Source: Ancylomarina salipaludis | GTDB lineage: Bacteria; Bacteroidota; Bacteroidia; Bacteroidales; Marinifilaceae | Assembly (NCBI RefSeq): GCF_004122035.1 | Contig: NZ_SAXA01000001.1 | Span: forward strand, 62,001 to 126,000 | Length of the DNA stretch: 64,000 bases | Direction of reading: 5' to 3' | Part shown: positions 54,897 to 63,430 of the stretch, piece after piece | How positions within the stretch are numbered: the stretch's first letter is position 1 | How the letters are laid out: each line of letters begins with the position of its first letter | Notes under the pieces: model-generated | What the model was told of the DNA's origin: nothing | Seen by the model: the letters and a program-made list of their open reading frames with translations, nothing else | Databases searched by the model: none | Made by a program: the position numbers and the translations under genes

Positions 54897-55797
54897 TTTT
54901 TTTACTTTTATGATTACTCGTGTGCCTGAGTATTGCAAGCTTATTTATTTGTAGGAAAAAGAGAATTAGTATCCAAACAATTACCATTATGATCCATACA
55001 TCAACACCATTCATTACCCCGTTACTGTCAAATTTTAAATAGGATATTAAACCTGGTATTCCTAAAAATATGGTAATCGTAATTATTAACTGATTAAGTT
55101 CTACTGTTTTGGATTTTATTGTGGTGTAGGTTATATAAATTAAGCCACTGAATAAGATGATTAATACCGCGCCTACTAACAACCTAAAAGCAAATAAGTA
55201 TTTAAAAACAATACTAAAACCAGATTCCCCCTTTTTTAAATCTATAGCTATTTTTCCTTTAGTTTGTTCTGTGAATGGATCTTTAAATTGCTTATTCACT
55301 TCAATAGTATGATTGAGTAAGTAATCTACCAAAATCAATTCTTTAGAAGCAAAAGAGTTGTTATCAGAATCTTTAAATGAAATCTGCAAATTAGTTTGAA
55401 CTGAAGAAAAAGGATAAAATGATTGATTTGTAGGAATGTAAATTTCAATATCCTTGAAATAATATTTTCCTTTTCCATTAGCCCATTCAGAATGGAATGG
55501 AAGTGCAATTTGTTTGGAATGAATTTTCAAGTTATTCTTTCCTGAATTAATATTAAAAGAAGTTAGATGAACATTAGTAATTACTCTTTTGGTGTCTTCT
55601 AATGTAATATCTAATAACAACTTATTTGATTCAAGAGAACGTAACGATAACGTACTTAATGATTCATTTTCATTCAATTCATATGGAAAAGAATGGAAAT
55701 CATTTTTTACCTCGCTTCTAAAAGATAACCATAGAGATAGTATAACAATGATTATAAATGCTAAACAAATGTATTTTACGATTTTATTCTTCTTCAA
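54880..55797 (-). CDS. Membrane protein with extracytoplasmic beta-rich domain
   Basis: The 305-residue protein has an N-terminal membrane segment (about 8-27), a beta-rich soluble domain of about 180 residues, and three membrane segments at the end (about 205-227, 236-253 and 265-285). The layout is like DUF4436-type membrane proteins, without a clear motif match. It overlaps the HEPN-type gene by 14 bp and the KAP gene by 17 bp, so the products are probably made together as a membrane complex. Confidence 0.65.
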   Translation of the reverse strand: MKKNKIVKYICLAFIIIVILSLWLSFRSEVKNDFHSFPYELNENESLSTLSLRSLESNKLLLDITLEDTKRVITNVHLTSFNINSGKNNLKIHSKQIALPFHSEWANGKGKYYFKDIEIYIPTNQSFYPFSSVQTNLQISFKDSDNNSFASKELILVDYLLNHTIEVNKQFKDPFTEQTKGKIAIDLKKGESGFSIVFKYLFAFRLLVGAVLIILFSGLIYITYTTIKSKTVELNQLIITITIFLGIPGLISYLKFDSNGVMNGVDVWIIMVIVWILILFFLQINKLAILRHTSNHKSKKNEIFR

Positions 55798-56512
55798 TGT
55801 AATCTTCTTTTAGTTTGTTGTATAGATTCTGAATGGATTCTGAGTTTTCATATCCTTCAAATTTTGTAATATCTACGCTGGCACAGAATTGAATGTCTTT
55901 TTGCGATAAGTAGTGTTCATTAATCAATATTTCATTGATCTGATCATTATCATCAGGATATTCACGTTCTTCTATGTCAACACTTTCTAATAAGAATTTC
56001 GTGAAACATCCTTGAATTAAATCATTAGAGTGTGACTGAATCTCTTCAGCAAATCGCAAATAATCATGAATCTTTTGATCTATAGCATCAGTTGACTGAT
56101 AGTAAATATTACCATTACTATGAGCGATATCATTACGGTCATTTACCAGCTTCTTGTACTGACCTATTTTTTCTTTTCCCACTCCAATTAACTTTAGGAA
56201 AGAAAAGATTTTAGCTTCCTGTTCTTCGCTAAAGGTAAAAGGTGAAGAGGCATTGTTGAAGTTCTTCTCTATTCTATCAGCAAATCCAATCAATGATTTT
56301 TGAAAATCATCTTCCGTATTGTTCTTTATTTGCCAAACATTGAAATAGACAAAACTCATGAAGAGCATATGATAAGCCATTAAAGCAAATTGATAGTTTT
56401 CTTCTTTGTAGTTTGACTCAAAAGATTTCCACAAAAACTCAATATATTCCTGTTCTTTAGGGTTTTTAAATCGTTGTGGTAGATAATCGAGTATTTGATA
56501 GGCTTCTTCCAT
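55784..56512 (-). CDS. HEPN-type alpha-helical protein with an Rx4H motif
   Basis: The 242-residue, mostly helical protein has RNDIAH at 126-131 inside KKLVNDRNDIAHSNGNIYY. This is the Rx4-6H signature of HEPN ribonucleases, in the usual place at the start of a late helix. HEPN RNases act as toxins in many defence and toxin-antitoxin systems. The start codon overlaps the upstream stop by one base. Inference: the RNA-cutting effector or a structural HEPN of the four-gene operon. Confidence 0.7.
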   Translation of the reverse strand: MEEAYQILDYLPQRFKNPKEQEYIEFLWKSFESNYKEENYQFALMAYHMLFMSFVYFNVWQIKNNTEDDFQKSLIGFADRIEKNFNNASSPFTFSEEQEAKIFSFLKLIGVGKEKIGQYKKLVNDRNDIAHSNGNIYYQSTDAIDQKIHDYLRFAEEIQSHSNDLIQGCFTKFLLESVDIEEREYPDDNDQINEILINEHYLSQKDIQFCASVDITKFEGYENSESIQNLYNKLKEDYIEEE

Positions 56513-57090
56513 TACTCTTTAGGTTTGAATTGTTTATATACCCAATTTGCTGCTGTACAAATACCAATTACAACAAATCCAAATATTACCAAAACAAGAG
56601 CAGTCTCTTTTTTATTCTCTTTAATGGTTTCAGATACTTTATTGTGTAAATCTGTAAAGAAAGGTTTAAGTTGTTTCTTTTCTTTCACCTTTAATGTTGT
56701 TGAATCAACAGTAAAATATTGGGTAATACTAGAAATAAAATTGCCTGGAGATACTCCTTCCTGTATAAAAGCGACTACAGGTTTCTCATTGGAATATGCC
56801 ATTGCTGATTCTATATAAATCATTTCCGGAACAGAGATGTTCGTATTACTTGAAGAGATTTCTGTTTGTTTAAATCTAGGGGGTGCAGCAACAACTAAAA
56901 TATCGCATGCTTCAATTTCCTTTTTCATAGAAACAGGAACAGGTTCTGCATAATTCACGTACCTGCCTACCGTACCACAAGGTTCAAAACCATGCTTTCG
57001 GACTATTTTTTCTACTGCTAAATTGAATTTTTTATCTTCGTCGCGAACACTACAGCTGATAAAAGCTTTAGGTTTGATATTATTACTCAT
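56512..57090 (-). CDS. TIR/deoxyribosyltransferase-like domain with C-terminal membrane anchor
   Basis: The 192-residue protein has a Rossmann-like N-terminal domain: first strand KAFISCSVRDEDKKF, then ACDILVVAAP, then SVPEMIYIESAMAYSNEKPV with a conserved Glu (E94) where TIR-like NADases and nucleoside deoxyribosyltransferases keep theirs. A single membrane segment (about 163-184, ALVLVIFGFVVIGICTAANW) anchors it with the domain in the cytoplasm. It is the first gene of the coupled run to the KAP NTPase. The fold call is tentative. Confidence 0.6.
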   Translation of the reverse strand: MSNNIKPKAFISCSVRDEDKKFNLAVEKIVRKHGFEPCGTVGRYVNYAEPVPVSMKKEIEACDILVVAAPPRFKQTEISSSNTNISVPEMIYIESAMAYSNEKPVVAFIQEGVSPGNFISSITQYFTVDSTTLKVKEKKQLKPFFTDLHNKVSETIKENKKETALVLVIFGFVVIGICTAANWVYKQFKPKE

Positions 57091-57110
57091 TAATTAAGAT
57101 GAATCTGATA

Positions 57111-57356
57111 TTAAAAATTTCTTAAACGAATCCTATCCTCTCCCAAATCCTCAAATAAATGATGATATCTCCCCTTGCTTTGGATTGCTCTTAATTCTAT
57201 TTGTTTTGAAAGCGTAATATTTCCTCTTCGAATAGGAAATAAGTTACGCTTTTCAATAAATTCTGCTATTTGTTCGAAAGAGGCTTGTCGACCAGGAAAA
57301 GTAATTAAGGCAACTACCATGGCTTCGTGAAGTGACAAGAGGTTCTTTCGGTTCAT
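57111..57356 (-). CDS. Small winged-helix-like protein
   Basis: The 81-residue protein reads MNRKNLLSLHEAMVVALITF, then PGRQASFEQIAEFIEKRNLF, with a basic, wing-like end. The pattern resembles HARE/winged-helix modules found beside restriction systems. It lies 20 bp upstream of the TIR-like gene and could regulate the defence operon. Confidence 0.6.
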   Translation of the reverse strand: MNRKNLLSLHEAMVVALITFPGRQASFEQIAEFIEKRNLFPIRRGNITLSKQIELRAIQSKGRYHHLFEDLGEDRIRLRNF

Positions 57357-57360
57357 ATTA

Positions 57361-57405
57361 TAAAAAAAAAACGCTGTCAGGTCTGAAAGACGCTGACAGG
57401 TTGTT
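57361..57405 (-). terminator. Terminator with CTGTCAG arms
   Basis: CTGTCAG (57,374-57,380) pairs with CTGACAG (57,393-57,399); the A run at its left gives a long U tract on the minus strand. It ends the 57,407-57,715 gene and separates the restriction genes from the TIR/HEPN/KAP operon. Confidence 0.85.
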
Positions 57406-57406
57406 T

Positions 57407-57715
57407 TTATCTGCGGGTTACAAGTTCATGGATTTCATTGATGATTTCGTAATAGTCATCTTTGCATTTTTGGAATGCCTTTCTTTCTTCTTCTGAATCT
57501 GATGTAACCGTATAAACACATTTGTCTAATCTGGATAGAAATGAATTTTCACTCTTAATTTCTTTCATTATCTCAATCCATTTTCCGTAAGCGACACCTG
57601 CTTTTCTTTTTTTATCTGGAAATTGAGGATAGTAGAGATCCACAGGATTGATTTTTGATCTTAGTTTTAAGGCATCAAGGATGTTTTCAATTTTTTGTGG
57701 TGGTGTATAACTCAT
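57407..57715 (-). CDS. Hypothetical protein in the restriction locus (102 residues)
   Basis: I do not recognise this protein (MSYTPPQKIENILDALKLRS). It is charged and mostly helical, with a possible coiled coil in the last 40 residues. It lies 71 bp downstream of the hsdM-hsdS gene and has its own terminator. Confidence 0.6.
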   Translation of the reverse strand: MSYTPPQKIENILDALKLRSKINPVDLYYPQFPDKKRKAGVAYGKWIEIMKEIKSENSFLSRLDKCVYTVTSDSEEERKAFQKCKDDYYEIINEIHELVTRR

Positions 57716-57786
57716 TATTATGGTTGTTAGTTTTTATTATTGGTACCCTCACAAAAGAGTGAGAGCACCAAGTATTTTAATTTGGG

Positions 57787-60342
57787 TTAGTTACCCCAAA
57801 CGGAATTGATTTTATCTGTTATTTTTTGTTCGAAGATTTCGATTAGGCGTTTGTTTTGATTAACCAATGCTAATTCTTCAACTACCTGAGATATGATTTT
57901 TTCTTGAATCTCAGCTGGTGGAACAGGAATTATAATTTGTTTAATTGCGTTACCATTAAATTGAGGTTGTCCTCCTCCAGTAACTAACCTATTAGCCTGA
58001 TCCCAATAGTATTGGCTCTGAGCAAAAACCCAATAATACTTCGGATTGATTAACTTTTCAAATCTTAATCGGATAAGAAAAGACGCAAAAACAGAAGGAG
58101 TTCCACATTCTTGAAAAATCATACTTTTCCCAAAAGTTGCTCCAGTTCGCGCAACCAAAACATCATTCTTATAGAGTACATATTTTTCTGAGTCTGCTGA
58201 AAGTGATATAAATTTAGGATTAACTTCAATTAATTCTCCTGTAGAACTAATATCCGTTATTCTTATAAATCTTGCATCACCAGAATCTTTTGCAGTATCA
58301 GTATAACCATATTCTGGTTTACAAATATCTCCAAGCTTCACCATTTCCCACTCAGGATCGATGTTAATTGTAGGTTTGTAGTTATCTACAATTTGGCGAG
58401 CCCCATCTATGATTTTTTGGTAGGATTGGATTTCTTCTATTATTTCTTCTTGGATATTTAAAGGTGGAAGGGGAATTTGGATTTTTTCAAGAAATTTCCT
58501 TGTTACACCTTTAACTCCAATACCTTCAGCATTTGCTTCAACTATAGAAGCTATCTTAGAAGATACTAAATATAGATATTCTTCATGAATTACATTTTTA
58601 TCTTTAACGACTAAAGCTGTCAAATCCTGATTAATAGCACAGTCAAACTGGGCAAAAGCAGTCTTTCCAACAGAAACACGTGTTATTACAACAGTCGAAC
58701 CTTTAGGAGCTACTTTAGTAGATGATTCATCAATTGCACATCTAGTTATTAAATCAAAACCTGTAATATTGCCTTTATCATCAATAAATTTTGATGATAT
58801 CCATGGAAAATCCCCATTCTCCCAAAATTTTGATTCTTTTTTTGAAGGAGTGCCGCCACTAATTAGACTACAAATTTCTCCAATTTCAACTATCTTAAAC
58901 GAACTTTGAATTTTTGCTTTTGACCTATACCTTCCACCATTTAAATTGTATTCTCCATCTTCTGCAATTTTTGCCTTCTCAACCAATAAGCCTTCCTTCT
59001 CTTCCAAAATAAACTCTTTATCTTCAATTAAAGCTTGTTTGTATGATTTGATGATTTGGGCAATTCCAGGCAGATCATTTAGTTTGATTGGGCGACGTTG
59101 TGCACCCAAATCAAAACCATCGTTTTCCACTTTTAGGAAAAGGATTTTATCTGTCTTTTTTGCCAAAGAACGATCAAACCAAAGGATAGAGGTTTTAACC
59201 CCACTATATGGATTGAAAATACCTGAAGGCAAAGAGATGACACCTATTAAATAATTTTCTTCAACTAGTTTTTTACGTAAAGACTTGTATGCCGTACCTG
59301 CTTGGAAAATAACACCTTCGGGTACAATTACCATGGTACGACCATTAGGCGTTAAGTGATCTGCCATATAATCCACAAAAAGCACTTCGCTACGCTTGCT
59401 TTGAATACTGAACTTGCTATGCGGTTTGATTCCACCCTTTGGAGACATAAATGGCGGATTTGCCAAAATTACATCTACATATTCGTTCCACTTGTCTTCG
59501 CTGGTTAAAGTGTCGTATTCTGAAATGTAGGGTTCTGTAATGCCATGCAGATACATATTCACTAAAGATAAACGCACCATATCGGGCGAAATATCGTAAC
59601 CAATAATATTCCTAGCTAAACGTACTTTATCATCTGGTGTTAGTTTATCTCCACGGTATTGCTTGCCATTTACAACCGTTTCGGTTGCTGAGGCATGCTG
59701 ATTGGCATATAGTTTCTCTTCTGTTTCAGGATTGAAATTGGAAGAGTTATTTTTTAAAATGTGTTTGTATGACGAGATCAAAAATCCTGCAGTACCACAG
59801 GCTGGATCCATTATCGATTCATTTTTTTGCGGATCGATGACATCGACCATGAAATCAATTATGTGGCGAGGTGTTCTAAACTGACCTGCATCGCCTTGAG
59901 AACTCATTACAGATAGCAGATACTCGAAAGCATCCCCTAAACGCTCACTGTGCTCATATTCAAACTTATTGATCTCTTTTAAGAAAGAACGCAATGTCTC
60001 CGGATCGCGATAAGGTAAATAGGCATTTTTGAATATATCACGAAACAATTGTGGTACATTGGGATTGATGTCCATTTTATCGATTGCTTCGGCATAAAGG
60101 CTGATCATGTCGAACCCCCCATTTTGCGGATCGAAAATCTTATGCCAGGCGTATTTTTCAAAATCTCCTTTAAAGAAGGTACGTTCTCCACCCAACTCTT
60201 CCGATTCATTATCCATATCATCCATAAACTTGTAAATTAAGGCTATGGTGATTTGCTCTACCTGCGATTTTGGATCAGGAACTTTTCCTACCAAAATATC
60301 CCTTGCTGAATCGATTCTTCTCTTTGTGGTACTATCTAGCAT
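57787..60342 (-). CDS. hsdM: Type I restriction HsdM-HsdS fusion
   Basis: The 851-residue protein joins a methyltransferase to a specificity subunit. Residues 1 to about 470 are an N6-adenine methylase with SAM motif MDPACGTAGFLISSYKHI and catalytic motif ILANPPFMSPKGG. The remainder has two target-recognition units, each ending in the conserved helix lead (PLPPLNIQEEIIEEI near 630; PVPPAEIQEKIISQV near 820). Fused M-S subunits are uncommon in classical type I systems. It lies 13 bp after hsdR. Confidence 0.92.
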   Translation of the reverse strand: MLDSTTKRRIDSARDILVGKVPDPKSQVEQITIALIYKFMDDMDNESEELGGERTFFKGDFEKYAWHKIFDPQNGGFDMISLYAEAIDKMDINPNVPQLFRDIFKNAYLPYRDPETLRSFLKEINKFEYEHSERLGDAFEYLLSVMSSQGDAGQFRTPRHIIDFMVDVIDPQKNESIMDPACGTAGFLISSYKHILKNNSSNFNPETEEKLYANQHASATETVVNGKQYRGDKLTPDDKVRLARNIIGYDISPDMVRLSLVNMYLHGITEPYISEYDTLTSEDKWNEYVDVILANPPFMSPKGGIKPHSKFSIQSKRSEVLFVDYMADHLTPNGRTMVIVPEGVIFQAGTAYKSLRKKLVEENYLIGVISLPSGIFNPYSGVKTSILWFDRSLAKKTDKILFLKVENDGFDLGAQRRPIKLNDLPGIAQIIKSYKQALIEDKEFILEEKEGLLVEKAKIAEDGEYNLNGGRYRSKAKIQSSFKIVEIGEICSLISGGTPSKKESKFWENGDFPWISSKFIDDKGNITGFDLITRCAIDESSTKVAPKGSTVVITRVSVGKTAFAQFDCAINQDLTALVVKDKNVIHEEYLYLVSSKIASIVEANAEGIGVKGVTRKFLEKIQIPLPPLNIQEEIIEEIQSYQKIIDGARQIVDNYKPTINIDPEWEMVKLGDICKPEYGYTDTAKDSGDARFIRITDISSTGELIEVNPKFISLSADSEKYVLYKNDVLVARTGATFGKSMIFQECGTPSVFASFLIRLRFEKLINPKYYWVFAQSQYYWDQANRLVTGGGQPQFNGNAIKQIIIPVPPAEIQEKIISQVVEELALVNQNKRLIEIFEQKITDKINSVWGN

Positions 60343-60355
60343 TCTTCTTTTGCGA

Positions 60356-62896
60356 TTAATTCATAAAACGATTCAAAGAAACGTAATCTTTTACATATTC
60401 GGGTATGATGGTTCTCCATTTTTTTGGTACCGCTTTGTAGTCAACCATGTTTAAAGATGGATTAACATTCAGATCTGCAAAGCGTTTGTTTTCTATAATA
60501 TCCCGAACTTTCCCATCGATAATATAGGATTTGAAAAAATACCTCAAAGCACCAAAATCTACATCTTCTTCTACATTCAAAACACTAATCAATTTGGTAA
60601 ACTCTTCATCCAATAATTCATCTTTTGATTTGAACTTAGGAATCATTCCGAAAATGTATTCCAATATTTCACGGAGTGAGATTCGTCTGTCTGCATTAAC
60701 GGATTTTCTCAGCTTGTTTAAAGTAAAAAATTCGTTTGGTTTGTTCATGATCTCCTGGTTGATATGGTTGATTACCACATCCCAATTTTCCGCTTTTACA
60801 TTTTCACTTACAAAGTCATCATCTTTTACAGCATCTTCGAATTTCTCGAAGAACATACGATCGATTTTCATCCCATTGTACCCAATCTTTGTTTCCTGAA
60901 GCGTTTGTACAAAATCTTTATCATGATTCTCAAACTCAGGAATTGTACCTACAGGTTCTCCATTTGTTCTTTCTGAATTAGATTGAACAGGCAATTTTAA
61001 GACCTGATCGTAATCGAACTCTTTTTCGAAATACTCACAATTGGCAAAAAAATCGAATAATTTGAATCTACTTTTTTCATGTAAGTCGATTTGCTCTTGC
61101 ATGTTTGTATTGGTTATTTCTTCATTAAAAGCATGCTTTCGTGTTCCACGTCCTTTTATCTGAATAAAATCGGTTGGTGAAAAAATTGGACGCATTAAAC
61201 ACAAATTCAATAAATCAGTACAATCGTAACCCGTGGTCATCATCCCAACAGTTACACAAACTCTTGTCTTTGATGTATTGTACCACTCTTCGAAATTGGC
61301 TTTCCCAGACAATTGATTGTTGGTGAAGTTAATTGTGAATTGTTGTGCGTCTTTTATTTGGGATGTTACTTGTATTGCAAAATCAGAATTGTATTTTCCA
61401 GGCCATATTTTATCCGCCAATACATTTAATATCTGAGTTAATTTAGCTGCGTGATTCTGACTAACAGCAAAACAAATTGTTTTTCCAATCTCATTGCTAA
61501 TCGGGTCACGAAAGGCTTCCTCTAAAAATGTTTGGCATAAAACACGATTGGTATCTTCAGAAAAGAATTTCTTCTCGAAATCTCTTTTGAAATAAGCTTC
61601 CTCCTCTTCTTCACCATTTTCATTAAAATCCATCACGGCATACCCTCCGTCTGATAGTAATTGTGTCGTAACTTCTGTGCGTGCATCAACTACCAGTGGG
61701 TTAATTAAGAATGGACCTTCGGGATCTTTCACACCATCGAGTAAAGAATATCGATAAGTCGGTTCTCCAGACTCAGATCCAAAGGTGCGATAGGTATCTA
61801 AAAGCAATCGGCGCTCCGATTCCCTTGGATCTCTACTTCCAGACTTTGATTTATCGAAACGTTTTAAATAGTCTTTAGGCGTTGCCGTTAATCCGAGCTT
61901 GTAACCTATAAAATATTCAAATACGGCTCTGGCATTTCCTCCAATGGAACGATGCGCTTCATCCGAAATCACCAAATCGAAATCAGTTGGCTTAAATATT
62001 CTTTGGTATTTATTATTAAAAAGTAGAGACTGAACAGTGGTCACCACGATATCAGCTTTATTCCAATCGTCACGATTTTCTTTGTAAACAGCTGTTGTAT
62101 GATCATTTTTCAGATAGTTAACAAACGCTTTTTTGGCTTGGTCTTCCAACTCTAAACGATCGACTAAAAACAATACTCGACTCGCGTTCCCTGTTCTCAG
62201 AAAAAGTTTTATTACAGCTGCAGCCGTTAATGTTTTACCTGTACCTGTTGCCATTTCAAACAAAAAACGATTGCTACCATCACTTACAGCTTTTTGAATA
62301 GCATGAACTGCTCTTTTTTGATAGTTTCTAAGGAAGCGTAGGTTATTTTCCCTACAGAACTCTACTCTCGTTTCAGTATTCTGATAGAGAGGTGCCTTTG
62401 CGTATTCTGGCATTTGAGTAGTGGCAATGTAATTATCATCCACTAACTCATTAATCAATTTATCCTTACTTGGTTTAAATTTACTGTACTCATCAATTGA
62501 ATCAGGAGAAGGAAATTTGGTGATGATATAAGGGCTACCATTGGTAACATCCCACATATAATGCAAGTTTCCGTTTGACAAAATCACGAAACGACAATTT
62601 TGAGATTTGGCGTATCTACGTGCTTGCTCTTTTCCAACCAATGGATTCTTATCTTCAGATTTGGCTTCTAAAATAATTGCGGGAAATCCTTTATCATCCA
62701 ACAAAACATAATCAGCATAACCTGATTCCGTTTTTTCAAAATTTTCACCCAAGTCATTTAAAAGTTCTTCGGTGATTTTCATATGGTTTTCGAAAGTCAC
62801 ATTGGCTTTGATTTGTCCATTATCCAATAATCGCCAACCTGATTCTTCCAATAATTTATTGATCTTGATTCGTGCTTTAGCTTCTTTTTGCGCCAT
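60356..62896 (-). CDS. hsdR: Type I restriction endonuclease subunit R
   Basis: The 846-residue protein has an N-terminal nuclease domain (ADYVLLDDKGFPAIILEAKS, the D...ExK core), an SF2 translocase with Walker A EMATGTGKTLTAAAV, DEAH box LVISDEAHRSIGGNA and LGLTATPKDYL, and a helicase C-terminal part with QIKGRGTRKHAF. It cuts unmodified DNA after ATP-driven translocation. It is directly followed by the hsdM-hsdS fusion gene. Confidence 0.94.
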   Translation of the reverse strand: MAQKEAKARIKINKLLEESGWRLLDNGQIKANVTFENHMKITEELLNDLGENFEKTESGYADYVLLDDKGFPAIILEAKSEDKNPLVGKEQARRYAKSQNCRFVILSNGNLHYMWDVTNGSPYIITKFPSPDSIDEYSKFKPSKDKLINELVDDNYIATTQMPEYAKAPLYQNTETRVEFCRENNLRFLRNYQKRAVHAIQKAVSDGSNRFLFEMATGTGKTLTAAAVIKLFLRTGNASRVLFLVDRLELEDQAKKAFVNYLKNDHTTAVYKENRDDWNKADIVVTTVQSLLFNNKYQRIFKPTDFDLVISDEAHRSIGGNARAVFEYFIGYKLGLTATPKDYLKRFDKSKSGSRDPRESERRLLLDTYRTFGSESGEPTYRYSLLDGVKDPEGPFLINPLVVDARTEVTTQLLSDGGYAVMDFNENGEEEEEAYFKRDFEKKFFSEDTNRVLCQTFLEEAFRDPISNEIGKTICFAVSQNHAAKLTQILNVLADKIWPGKYNSDFAIQVTSQIKDAQQFTINFTNNQLSGKANFEEWYNTSKTRVCVTVGMMTTGYDCTDLLNLCLMRPIFSPTDFIQIKGRGTRKHAFNEEITNTNMQEQIDLHEKSRFKLFDFFANCEYFEKEFDYDQVLKLPVQSNSERTNGEPVGTIPEFENHDKDFVQTLQETKIGYNGMKIDRMFFEKFEDAVKDDDFVSENVKAENWDVVINHINQEIMNKPNEFFTLNKLRKSVNADRRISLREILEYIFGMIPKFKSKDELLDEEFTKLISVLNVEEDVDFGALRYFFKSYIIDGKVRDIIENKRFADLNVNPSLNMVDYKAVPKKWRTIIPEYVKDYVSLNRFMN

Positions 62897-62904
62897 ATTC
62901 TGGG

Positions 62905-63390
62905 TTAGTTTTTTTTAAGAAGTACTGCTTTAATTTCTTCTTTTAGTCTGGTAATGACTTCTTTGGTTCTAGTATCTAATTTTTCCTCTTTGCTTTCTGG
63001 AGTGAATCGATCCCAGATTCCACCACCATTTTTATTGGATAATTCAAAGTCCAATATTTTGTATTTATTTTCTTCTAAAAAATCAAATGTGCTTTTCCTG
63101 TTTTCTCCATCAGTTTGTTCAGCAAGAAAAATTATTTCTGGCGAGTGTCCTAAATCTAAAATTCGATCTTCCAATTTATATTTAGTTTCAGAGGGTGATG
63201 CAGGCACAAAAAAAGCATGTAATTTTAATTCCCATATCTTTTCTTTAAAAATACTAAGGAAACGCCATCCAGCTTTCATTTGCTTTTGAGGTAAGCCTGT
63301 ATATTTTTTAACGATTTTTCTTAAGGTTTCGGTTTTTCCTGAATTCTGTACTCCTAATATTACTACTGCTAATTTCATCGGTTTAATCAT
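62905..63390 (-). CDS. Small P-loop NTPase
   Basis: The 161-residue protein has a Walker A loop near its start (AVVILGVQNSGKTETLRKIV) and a kinase- or GTPase-like size. No G-domain NKxD is seen. It is 8 bp upstream of hsdR, so it belongs to the restriction operon. A Met five residues in (MKLAVVILG) is an equally possible start. Confidence 0.65.
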   Translation of the reverse strand: MIKPMKLAVVILGVQNSGKTETLRKIVKKYTGLPQKQMKAGWRFLSIFKEKIWELKLHAFFVPASPSETKYKLEDRILDLGHSPEIIFLAEQTDGENRKSTFDFLEENKYKILDFELSNKNGGGIWDRFTPESKEEKLDTRTKEVITRLKEEIKAVLLKKN

Positions 63391-63430
63391 TCAATTTTCA
63401 AGTATCTGTTCTTATAAAAACTAAAACATC

